From NCBI GenBank assembly GCA_964412365.1, contig CAYPOI010000088.1, positions 1-10,178 of the forward strand: a stretch of 10,178 bases of DNA, given 5' to 3'. This document shows positions 1-8,685 of the stretch, one piece after another. The stretch's first letter is position 1. Each line of letters begins with the position of its first letter. The notes under the pieces are model-generated. The model ran no database searches, was not told the DNA's origin, and saw only the letters and a list, made by a program, of their open reading frames with translations. The position numbers and the translations under genes are program-made. Source of the DNA: CAMTWZ01 sp964412365. Its GTDB lineage: Bacteria; Bacteroidota; Rhodothermia; Balneolales; HLUCCA01.

Positions 1-63
<63 letters not shown>

Positions 64-65
64 CA

Positions 66-107
66 AAAAGAAAGGCTTGTATCTCATAGGGATGCAAGCC
101 TTTTTTT
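66..107 (+). terminator. Intrinsic terminator after tRNA-fMet
   Basis: AGGCTTGTATC (73-83) pairs with GATGCAAGCCT (91-101), with one T-G wobble and a 7-base loop, and runs directly into seven Ts (101-107). The A-rich tract at 66-72 can pair with the T tract and extend the helix. This also means the hairpin could act on the opposite strand, so it may be bidirectional. It sits 10 bases after the tRNA and should isolate tRNA transcription from the hut genes, which then need their own promoter in 108-168. Confidence 0.88.
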
Positions 108-114
108 GTGGCGC

Positions 115-127
115 CAATCTCAGATTG
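115..127. promoter_or_regulatory. Inverted repeat in hutU leader, possible operator
   Basis: CAATCT (115-120) and AGATTG (122-127) are perfect inverted repeats around a single C. A second small perfect dyad, TACA-T-TGTA, lies at 158-166, just ahead of the chosen hutU ATG. Both fall in the only 61 bases available for a hut promoter. I see no clean -35/-10 pair in this leader. The dyads are short enough to occur by chance, so an operator role is only an inference. Confidence 0.25.
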
Positions 128-168
128 TCGACCGCATGGGAGGTGCGCAGAATCTCTTACATTGTACC

Positions 169-1835
<1,667 letters not shown>

Positions 1836-1839
<4 letters not shown>

Positions 1840-3032
1840 TGCTCATCGGACCCTTTCGCCAGATTCTGACGCTCCGCGGACTCGCGGTCAAAGGTCCGTT
1901 GCTCGATTCAAACCTTGAAATCATCTCCGAAGCCGGAATCCTCATCGAAAAAGGGCGAATCGTCGAAATTGGTGTTTTTTCTGAGCTGAAATCACGAGCG
2001 ACATCCGTAATCGAAACCGAAGGGGATCAGGTATTGGTCCCTGGAATAGTAGATTCGCATACCCATATATGCTATGCTGGATCCCGTGCGAAGGATTATG
2101 CCCTCAAATTGACCGGTGCCGGTTATGCCGACATCCTCGCAGCCGGAGGCGGCATCCATCACACCGTTTCCGAAACCCGAAAAGCCAGTTATGGGCAACT
2201 GTTGTCTGTCACATCAGGTCGGTTGGACCGGGCTCGGCGCCAGGGTGTGACCACCTGCGAAATCAAAAGCGGGTACGGACTCGATATCGACAACGAGTTC
2301 CTCATGCTGCAAGTGATCCGGGAATTGGGATGCGTGTCGACCTGTCTTGCCGCGCATGTGTTGCCTGAATCGTACGGGCACCCATCCGCCTATCTGGATC
2401 ACATCCGCCATGAACTGTTTCCCAAATTGAATGATGTGGGCTGCAACCGCGTGGATATGTTTTGGGATGATGTGGCGTTTCATGGGGATGCGGCCTATGC
2501 GTATCTGAAAACTTCAAAAGAAGCCGGATTCGACCTCACGGTGCATGCCGATCAGTTCAGCAAGGGTGGAAGTCGCGTGGCTGTGGAATTGGGAGCAAAA
2601 AGTGCGGATCATCTGGAGTCCATTTCCGAGGACGATCTGAGGTTCTTGGCCGCATCCGACACGGCGGCGACGGTTTTGCCTGGCGCCTGCCTCGGACTCG
2701 GAATGGAGTTTCCGCCTGCCCGAAAACTGCTGGATGCCGGTGCGTCGTTGGTCATAGCCAGCGATTGGAACCCCGGATCGGCGCCGAACGGACATCTTCT
2801 GATGCAAGCCTCCATCCTGGCGATGCGGCAAAAGCTGAATACCGCGGAAACCTGGGCCGGCATCACATTTCGTGCCGCGAATGCGCTCGGATTGACGGAT
2901 CGAGGTCGGTTGGAGCCCGGATATCGAGCCGATTTTGTGAGCTTTCCCGTGGCTGACATCCGCGAAATCCTTTATGTGCAGGGCACCTGCGTGCCGTCAC
3001 AAGTTTGGATCAAAGGAGACCAAATCGTATGA
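1836..3032 (+). CDS. hutI: Imidazolonepropionase
   Basis: This cytoplasmic metal-dependent amidohydrolase is step three of the hut pathway: imidazolone-propionate plus water gives N-formimino-L-glutamate. Its 398 residues fit the family (about 400-420). The amidohydrolase metal motif is PGIVDSHTH with His75 and His77. Further conserved points are YAGSR (80-84), AGGGI (103-107), EIKSGYGL (142-149), the AAH motif with His174, VHAD with His237 as metal ligand, KSADHL (255-260), LPGACLGLG (281-289) and SDWNPGSAP with Asp310 as the likely catalytic/metal aspartate. The C-terminal strand region PGYRADFVSF (361-370) is the usual small beta domain. ATG 1836 overlaps the hutU stop; ATG 1839 directly follows and could equally be used. 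No Shine-Dalgarno is visible, which suits translational coupling to hutU. It overlaps hutG by ATGA. Confidence 0.96.
3013..3018 (+). promoter_or_regulatory. Shine-Dalgarno AAGGAG deciding the hutG start
   Basis: AAGGAG lies 10 bases before ATG 3029 inside the end of hutI. It supports ATG 3029 over the in-frame ATG at 3005, which lies upstream of this site. It is the clearest ribosome binding site in the window; most neighbouring starts have none. Confidence 0.7.
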
Positions 3033-3871
3033 ACAAGCAAGTATCGATCATCGGATATCCGACCGACGAAGGTGTGCGGCGCAACAACGGACGCATCGGC
3101 GCGGCGGCGGGTCCGGCGCTATTGCGAGCCCATTTCGCGAAACTGCATTCCCATGTCGATGAACAGATGATTGTGATAAAGGATCTGGGTGATGTGGCCG
3201 TGAAAGACGGTGATATCGAAACTACTCAACAGACGTTCAGAGGCATGGTTTCCAACGTTCATGGCTATTACAATGCGTACACATTGGGATTGGGTGGCGG
3301 ACATGATATCGCGTATGCCCACATCCCAGGATTCCTCGATGCTTACCCAAAGGATCGCATCGGAATCATCAATCTGGATGCGCATTTCGATCTGCGTCCA
3401 TTCAACAAAAGCGGCTCCACATCTGGCACGCCGTTTCTGCAAGTATTGGATGAGGCTCATCACACCAAACGGAATGTGGCCTATCTGCCGATCGGCATCC
3501 AACCGCATCTGAACGCACCGTTACTGTTCGAAACCGCATTCAAATTCCAATGCGAGCCGATTCTCGCCGAAGACATGTATTCCTCACGCGCATGGCACAA
3601 GACGCTTGATGAGTTCATCGAATCGTGCCGGTATTTGTATGTTTCGTTGGATCTGGATGTGTTTCAGGCCGCATCCGCCCCTGGTGTGAGCGCACCGAAC
3701 GCCTTAGGGCTGGATGTGGCTATGGTGCATCAGACGTTCTTACACATCATGAAATCGGGCAAGGTGAAAGCGATGGACATCGCCGAGCTCAACCCGACCT
3801 ACGACGACGCCAACCAATCCACCGCCCGCCTCGGCGCCGCGTTCATGCATAGCTTCATCCATTCCATATGA
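3029..3871 (+). CDS. hutG: Formimidoylglutamase (arginase/ureohydrolase family)
   Basis: This is predicted to hydrolyse N-formimino-L-glutamate to L-glutamate and formamide, the last step of the short (four-enzyme) hut route. The 280-residue protein shows the binuclear manganese signatures of the arginase/agmatinase superfamily: GGGHD with His92, NLDAHFD with Asp117, His119 and Asp121, and SLDLDVF with Asp208 and Asp210. The opening IIGYPTDEGVRRNNGR (7-22) resembles bacterial HutG proteins. The region MDIAELNPTYDD (249-260) is the usual C-terminal ureohydrolase motif. Superfamily membership is certain from the motifs. Substrate assignment rests on the position between hutI and hutH and on the absence of another formiminoglutamate-consuming gene in the window (no hutF or ftcD). 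Its start overlaps the hutI stop and its stop overlaps the hutH start, both ATGA. Confidence 0.92.
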   Translation: MNKQVSIIGYPTDEGVRRNNGRIGAAAGPALLRAHFAKLHSHVDEQMIVIKDLGDVAVKDGDIETTQQTFRGMVSNVHGYYNAYTLGLGGGHDIAYAHIPGFLDAYPKDRIGIINLDAHFDLRPFNKSGSTSGTPFLQVLDEAHHTKRNVAYLPIGIQPHLNAPLLFETAFKFQCEPILAEDMYSSRAWHKTLDEFIESCRYLYVSLDLDVFQAASAPGVSAPNALGLDVAMVHQTFLHIMKSGKVKAMDIAELNPTYDDANQSTARLGAAFMHSFIHSI

Positions 3872-5385
3872 ACCAATTTTTTTTCGGCGATGAACCCTTG
3901 GATCTGGAGATCTGCGAAGGGTTTTTGAAGGGGGATGTGACCGGAGCCATCTCCGAAAAGGGGAGAGCGCGCATCCAGGCATCGGCGGATCGTGTGACGG
4001 CCATCGTGGATAACGATGAGGTCGTATACGGCATCAATACCGGCTTCGGATTTCTGTGCAACACCCGAATCCCGCGCGAAGAACTGGATATTCTGCAGCT
4101 CAACATCCTGAAAAGCCATTCGGTCGGTGTGGGAGATCCCATCCATCCCGAGTATGTGAAATTGATGATCTTGTTGAAGATCCAATCCCTTTCCTATGGA
4201 TATTCGGGTATACGCATACACGTAGTCGAACGACTTCTGGACATGTTATCCGCGGGATTGACACCCTATGTGCCGGCGAAAGGATCGGTTGGAGCATCCG
4301 GAGATTTGGCGCCACTCGCGCATCTGTGTTTGCCCTTGATCGGATTAGGAGCCTTTTTTGATGGGAAGTCGGTGCGTCCGGCGAGTGATGTGATGGACCA
4401 GATGGGTTGGAAGCCGCTCGAGCTGGGTCCGAAGGAAGGACTCGCACTCCTCAACGGCACCCAATTCATCGCGGCGTACGCGGTGCATAACCTCATCCGA
4501 TTCGGAAAACTGCTGGATCATGCCGATATCGCCGGTGCGATGAGTTTGGAAGGGATCTTGGGTTCCGCATCGCCGTTTGATGCGGATTTGCATGAACTGC
4601 GACCGTATGATGGCACGAGACTCGTGGCAGCCCGCATCCGAAGCTTATTGCAAGGGTCAGAAATGGTGGAAAGTCATTTGCACTGCGACCGGGTTCAAGA
4701 TCCGTATTCCTTTCGGTGCATGCCTCAAGTTCACGGCGCCTCGCGAAATGCGTGGACTCACCTGAAAGATTTGACCTTGATCGAAATCAATTCCGTGACT
4801 GATAATCCTATCCTATTTGCCGAAAAGGTGATCAGTGGCGGGAATTTCCATGGTCAGCCGTTGGCCATGGCCTTGGATTATTGTTCGGTGGCCGCATCCG
4901 AAATCGGGTCGATTTCCGATCGACGAATTTATCAGTTGTTGGATGGGGAACCGTTCGGATTGCCTCCATCCCTGATGAAAAATACCGGCACGAACTCCGG
5001 ATTCATGATGCCGCAGTACACCAGCGCGGCCTTGGTGAGCGAGAACAAGAGCTTTTGCTATCCCGCATCCGCCGATTCCATCCCCACTTCGCTCGGACAG
5101 GAAGACCATGTGAGCATGGGCTCGATCAGTGGACGAAAAATGGCCATGATTTTGGATAACCTGCATCTGATACTGGCCATCGAATTGTTGTGCGCGGCAC
5201 AGGCGTTCGATTATCGGCGTCCGCTCAAATCAGGCCCGATGTTGGATGTGTGTCATGACCTCATTCGGAAGGTGATCGACCATGCCGAAGAAGACCACAT
5301 TTTCGCGGATGATATCCGGGCGATGGCTGAGCTGATCGAACGCGGCGACTTGCTAAAACCAAGGTTTAAACTTCATAGGCCATGA
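3868..5385 (+). CDS. hutH: Histidine ammonia-lyase
   Basis: This catalyses the entry step of the pathway, L-histidine to trans-urocanate and ammonia, in the cytoplasm, normally as a homotetramer. Its 505 residues match the family. The MIO electrophile is formed from Ala143-Ser144-Gly145 in GSVGASGDLAPL (139-150). Other signatures are VYGINTGFG with Tyr54 (53-61), ALLNGTQ (193-199), QDPYSFRCMPQVHG (277-290), NSVTDNP (308-314), GGNFHGQ (324-330), KNTGTNSGFMMPQYT (371-385) and QEDHVSMG (411-418). The motif set fits histidine rather than phenylalanine or tyrosine ammonia-lyases, and the hut context agrees. ATG 3868 overlaps the hutG stop and has no Shine-Dalgarno. The entry enzyme being last in the operon is a gene order worth noting. 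No truncation or frameshift is seen. Confidence 0.96.
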   Translation: MNQFFFGDEPLDLEICEGFLKGDVTGAISEKGRARIQASADRVTAIVDNDEVVYGINTGFGFLCNTRIPREELDILQLNILKSHSVGVGDPIHPEYVKLMILLKIQSLSYGYSGIRIHVVERLLDMLSAGLTPYVPAKGSVGASGDLAPLAHLCLPLIGLGAFFDGKSVRPASDVMDQMGWKPLELGPKEGLALLNGTQFIAAYAVHNLIRFGKLLDHADIAGAMSLEGILGSASPFDADLHELRPYDGTRLVAARIRSLLQGSEMVESHLHCDRVQDPYSFRCMPQVHGASRNAWTHLKDLTLIEINSVTDNPILFAEKVISGGNFHGQPLAMALDYCSVAASEIGSISDRRIYQLLDGEPFGLPPSLMKNTGTNSGFMMPQYTSAALVSENKSFCYPASADSIPTSLGQEDHVSMGSISGRKMAMILDNLHLILAIELLCAAQAFDYRRPLKSGPMLDVCHDLIRKVIDHAEEDHIFADDIRAMAELIERGDLLKPRFKLHRP

Positions 5386-5427
5386 TTTTGCAAAATCGGC
5401 CTCTGCTTTCATCTTTCGCCGATTTTG
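5384..5427. repeat. Triple inverted element between hutH and lat
   Basis: GATTTTG (5384-5390) abuts CAAAATC (5391-5397), a perfect 14-base palindrome that starts inside the hutH stop codon. The same CAAAATCGGC (5391-5400) also pairs perfectly with GCCGATTTTG (5418-5427) across a 17-base loop. The central arm can therefore fold with either flank, but not with both at once. The 10-base stem could be a weak intrinsic terminator or attenuator after hutH, although its only T run is four bases within the stem. It could instead be a dimeric-regulator operator for the lat gene set, whose start is 36 bases downstream. Confidence 0.6.
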
Positions 5428-5463
5428 GATACCTTATGTGGGTAATCACCAGAGTAAAACCGT

Positions 5464-6837
5464 ATGCACAACACCTCACACGTCGAGCCCGGTCGGGTTC
5501 ATGATGTCCTCGGAAAACACATTCTCGCCGACGGATATGATATCGTTTTGGATTTGGAAAAAAGTGAAGGGGCCTATCTGTACGACAGCAAGTATGGCAA
5601 GACCTATCTCGATTTCTTCACCTTTTTCGCATCGAACCCGCTTGGGATGAATCATCCCAAAGTGGCGGGCAACGCGGCGTTTCGCAAGCGGATCTCCGAT
5701 GTGGCGATCCACAATCCGTCCAATTCGGATATCTACACCTCGCAGATGGCGGAGTTCGTGGACACCTTCGATCGTGTGGGAATCCCATCCTATCTGCCTC
5801 ATGCCTTTTTTGTGGCCGGTGGCGCTCTGGCTGTGGAAAATGCCTTGAAAGTGGCGTTTGATTGGAAAGTGCAGAAGAATTTCCACAAAGGATATCGTGT
5901 TGAAAAAGGCACGAAAATCCTGCATTTCGAGCAAGCATTTCATGGTCGTACCGGATATACCATGTCGCTCACCAATACCGACGCCAATAAAGTGGCTTTG
6001 TATCCCAAATTCGATTGGCCTCGGATCTCCAATCCGAAGATGACGTTTCCGCAGACCGCTCATGCCATCGCCGATGTGGCTGCCAGAGAAGCGATCGCCT
6101 TGGCTCAAGCCGAGCGGTACTTCGAGATGTACAAAGACGACATCGCCGCCATCATTCTCGAGCCGATCCAAGGCGAAGGTGGCGATAACCAGTTTCGTCC
6201 CGAATTCCACCAAGCCCTGCGCGACATGGCCGATCGTCATGAAGCTCTCTTGATTTATGATGAAGTTCAGACCGGCGTGGCCCTCACCGGTAAATTCTGG
6301 GCACATGAGCATTATGTGAAACCCGATATCATTGCCTTCGGCAAAAAAGCCCAAGTTTGCGGCATTCTTGTAGGAACGCGCGTCGATGAAATCGACACGA
6401 ACGTATTCCGCAAATCATCCCGTATCAATTCGACTTGGGGTGGAAACCTTGTGGATATGGTCCGCTTCCAACGCTATCTCGAAATCATCGAAGAAGACCA
6501 TTTGGTGGCCCATGCCGCCAAAACAGGTGATTATTTGCTGTCCAAGCTCCACTCTTTTCAACAGACGCACGAAGCGATCGGCAATTCGCGTGGAAAAGGA
6601 CTCATGTGCGCCTTCGATCTTCCGTCCACACATGAGCGAAATGCTCTTGTGGATGCGGCCTATGACAACGGATTAATGATTTTGCCCTGTGGAAGTCACT
6701 CGGTGCGGTTTCGTCCGCCCTTGATGATCACTCCTGCGCAGATTGATGAAGGGATGGATATCCTGGATCGCTCGCTGCGTGAGGCGGAGGCCACGAGAAC
6801 CGTGGCCTTGGCGCATCCTGAACCAAAGCTAGATTAG
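5464..6837 (+). CDS. lat: L-lysine 6-aminotransferase (PLP class III)
   Basis: This is predicted to transfer the epsilon-amino group of L-lysine to 2-oxoglutarate, giving glutamate and allysine, which cyclises to piperideine-6-carboxylate. The 457-residue protein aligns end to end by eye with remembered lysine-epsilon-aminotransferases such as Mycobacterium tuberculosis Lat. Matches include RVHDVLGKHIL (11-21), NPSNSDIY (84-91), GGALAVENALK (119-129), FHGRTGYTMSLTNT (159-172), KFDWPRI (182-188), EPIQGEGGD (233-241, Glu238 at the place of Mtb Glu243), DEVQTG with Asp266 contacting the PLP ring nitrogen, FGKKAQVCG (292-300) with Lys294 as the Schiff-base lysine, NSTWGGN (322-328) and RFRPPL (415-420). 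These separate it from ornithine and GABA class III enzymes. ATG 5464 matches the family N-terminus; only a poor AGAG lies upstream. It may be the first gene of a separate unit. No dehydrogenase for its product lies in the window. Confidence 0.92.
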   Translation: MHNTSHVEPGRVHDVLGKHILADGYDIVLDLEKSEGAYLYDSKYGKTYLDFFTFFASNPLGMNHPKVAGNAAFRKRISDVAIHNPSNSDIYTSQMAEFVDTFDRVGIPSYLPHAFFVAGGALAVENALKVAFDWKVQKNFHKGYRVEKGTKILHFEQAFHGRTGYTMSLTNTDANKVALYPKFDWPRISNPKMTFPQTAHAIADVAAREAIALAQAERYFEMYKDDIAAIILEPIQGEGGDNQFRPEFHQALRDMADRHEALLIYDEVQTGVALTGKFWAHEHYVKPDIIAFGKKAQVCGILVGTRVDEIDTNVFRKSSRINSTWGGNLVDMVRFQRYLEIIEEDHLVAHAAKTGDYLLSKLHSFQQTHEAIGNSRGKGLMCAFDLPSTHERNALVDAAYDNGLMILPCGSHSVRFRPPLMITPAQIDEGMDILDRSLREAEATRTVALAHPEPKLD

Positions 6838-8246
6838 TGCATTTCATAGATATCCTCGTTTTCTCGGTTTATGCGGTTGCCATTGTTCTCGTAGGCCTTT
6901 GGTTTCTTCGAAAAAACACCGGAAATGAGGATTATTTCCTAGGCGGACGAAACATGTCGTACCCCCACATCGGGTTGTCGGTCGTGGCAACGGATGTGGG
7001 CGGTGGTTTCTCGATCGGCCTTGGCGGATTAGGCTATCTGATGGGGCTTTCCGGCTCGTGGCTCTTGTTCACTGGTTTATTGGGGGCCTGGCTCAGCGCC
7101 GTATTTCTCATTCCCATCGTGAAACCGCTGTCGGACACGCATCGGTTCTTCACGATGCCGCAATTGTTCCATCATGTCTATGGTCGACGTGCAGCCTACA
7201 TCGCCGCGGTCATATCGGCGATCGGGTATATCGGCTTCACCAGCGCGCAAATGCTGGCCGGAGCCAAACTCGCATCCGCCACCTTCCCTGAAATCGGTCT
7301 TACCACCGCCCTGTGGATCATGGGCGTCATCATCGTGGTGTATACGGTGATGGGGGGCATCAAAGCGGTGATCTACACCGATACCTTCCAATGGATCTTG
7401 CTGATGGTGGGATTGTGCTTCGTCGGGATTCCCATCGCATGGTCCGCCGTCGGCGGGTATTCGGAAATCGTGCGCGTGTTGGATCCATCCATGCTTCGTT
7501 TGGACCAAATTTCCATCTGGCAAGCCGTGAATTGGGCAGTCACCATCATTCCCATTTGGTTTGTCGGGATGACCTTATATCAGCGGATTTATGCCTCACG
7601 CAACGTCAAAGACGCGAAAAAGGCCTGGTATGTGGCCGGATTCTTCGAATGGCCTGTGATGGCCTTCATGGGTGTCTTGCTCGGAATGCTGTCTCGAGTG
7701 GCCGCTGAGCAGGGGATGTTCGCCCCTCTGGGTTACGCGGATGCCATGATGATCGACCCTGAAATGGGTCTGCCGTTGCTGCTTCGCACCGTTCTTCCGG
7801 TCGGATTCATGGGACTCATGCTCGCCGCATACTTCTCCGCGGTGATGTCCACGGCCGATAGCTGCCTCGTGGCCGCATCCGGTAATGTGGTGAGCGACAT
7901 CATCAAACCAAAAAACGAAATACGGTCTTCACAACTCATCACGTTGCTTATAGGAGGGATTGCCATCGGCTTGGCTTCCTTCATGGAAAATGTGTTGGAT
8001 GTGATGTTGTATTCGTATGCCTTCATGGTATCGGGACTGTTCGTACCGGTGCTGGCGGCATTGTTTTTGTCTCGACATTCCACAAAAGGGGCCATCTTAG
8101 CCATGATCGTGGGCGGTAGCGTCACGGTCTGGTTCACCTTGGCTCCGCCGGGTTGGATCATCGCGCAAGCGGATCCGAACCTGTATGGACTTCTTTCTTC
8201 AACCATCATCTACTTCATCTGTCATGTCTCCGAACGACAAACTTGA
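6837..8246 (+). CDS. Sodium:solute symporter (SSS family)
   Basis: This inner-membrane protein of 469 residues is strongly hydrophobic, with about 12-13 membrane segments beginning with residues 4-24. The family marker EDYFLGGRNM (31-40) follows the first helix. The eighth core helix carries SAVMSTADS (334-342), whose Ser/Thr pair corresponds to the conserved Na2 sodium site of SSS transporters. It is therefore predicted to import an organic solute with Na+. The substrate cannot be read from sequence; histidine, lysine, ornithine or a D-amino acid are contextual guesses. The start is GTG at 6837, whose G is the last base of the lat TAG stop. It is chosen because translation must include the first membrane helix and the next ATG (residue 40) would delete it. 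It overlaps the next gene slightly. Confidence 0.85.
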   Translation: MHFIDILVFSVYAVAIVLVGLWFLRKNTGNEDYFLGGRNMSYPHIGLSVVATDVGGGFSIGLGGLGYLMGLSGSWLLFTGLLGAWLSAVFLIPIVKPLSDTHRFFTMPQLFHHVYGRRAAYIAAVISAIGYIGFTSAQMLAGAKLASATFPEIGLTTALWIMGVIIVVYTVMGGIKAVIYTDTFQWILLMVGLCFVGIPIAWSAVGGYSEIVRVLDPSMLRLDQISIWQAVNWAVTIIPIWFVGMTLYQRIYASRNVKDAKKAWYVAGFFEWPVMAFMGVLLGMLSRVAAEQGMFAPLGYADAMMIDPEMGLPLLLRTVLPVGFMGLMLAAYFSAVMSTADSCLVAASGNVVSDIIKPKNEIRSSQLITLLIGGIAIGLASFMENVLDVMLYSYAFMVSGLFVPVLAALFLSRHSTKGAILAMIVGGSVTVWFTLAPPGWIIAQADPNLYGLLSSTIIYFICHVSERQT

Positions 8247-8685
8247 CCTTATCAAGGTCGCAGAACTCAGCGAAACCAAATTCAGACAACCCGACGTCGT
8301 CGATTTCCTATTCACCGCTCTCGAGCAATACGGCGATGCGAAGCACCACATCCAAGCCTGCATGGATTATGTGTATTCGGTTGAAGCGGGTCGAGGCGGC
8401 GCGGTGTTTGTCGCCTATCAGAAGCGAAATCTGGTAGGAGCCGTGATCGTGAACCGGACCGGGATGTCGGGCTTCATCCCCGAAAACATCCTGGTCTATA
8501 TCGCGGTGGATCCATCCACACGTGGACTTGGACTTGGAAAAAAGCTAATGGATTTGGCCATCGAACAAACTCCAGGCGACATCGCCCTGCATGTCGAGCC
8601 CGATAATCCGGCACGACGCTTGTACGAACGTCTCGGATTTACCAGCAAGTACATCGAGATGAGACTTCACAAAACCAAAGCCTAA
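8224..8685 (+). CDS. GNAT-family N-acetyltransferase
   Basis: This is a small cytoplasmic acetyl-CoA-dependent transferase of 153 residues from ATG 8224. The acetyl-CoA pyrophosphate loop (motif A) is VDPSTRGLGLGKKL (95-108), containing the R-x-x-G-x-G type signature R100-G101-L-G103-L-G105. The motif B region follows with HVEPDNPARRLYERLGF (123-139), the usual N-x-x-A-x-x-x-Y-x-x-x-GF pattern ahead of the last strands. The acceptor substrate is unknown. Its place between a transporter and an amino-acid racemase makes an amino acid or polyamine a reasonable inference. ATG 8224 overlaps the symporter end by 23 bases; an in-frame ATG at 8185 would add 13 residues that look unlike a GNAT start, so it is less likely. 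The TAATG junction with the racemase suggests coupling. Confidence 0.88.
   Translation: MSPNDKLDLIKVAELSETKFRQPDVVDFLFTALEQYGDAKHHIQACMDYVYSVEAGRGGAVFVAYQKRNLVGAVIVNRTGMSGFIPENILVYIAVDPSTRGLGLGKKLMDLAIEQTPGDIALHVEPDNPARRLYERLGFTSKYIEMRLHKTKA

Noticed and set aside
106..168. 21-codon N-terminal extension of hutU
   Set aside because: The extension would begin inside the tRNA terminator tail and has no urocanase-like residues. Family alignment starts after ATG 169.
5391..5427. Calling the hutH-lat inverted repeat a confident intrinsic terminator
   Set aside because: There is no T tract after the stem, only four Ts within it, and the loop is long. It was kept as a repeat with an open role.
5476..6354. 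292-codon open frame on the minus strand inside lat
   Set aside because: It lies wholly antisense to a gene with strong family motifs, and its translation has no recognisable domain. It is a codon-bias shadow.
8224..8685. GNAT as the beta-lysine acetyltransferase AblB of osmolyte synthesis
   Set aside because: The partner lysine 2,3-aminomutase (ablA) is absent, and the protein looks shorter than AblB. The neighbourhood does not fit.
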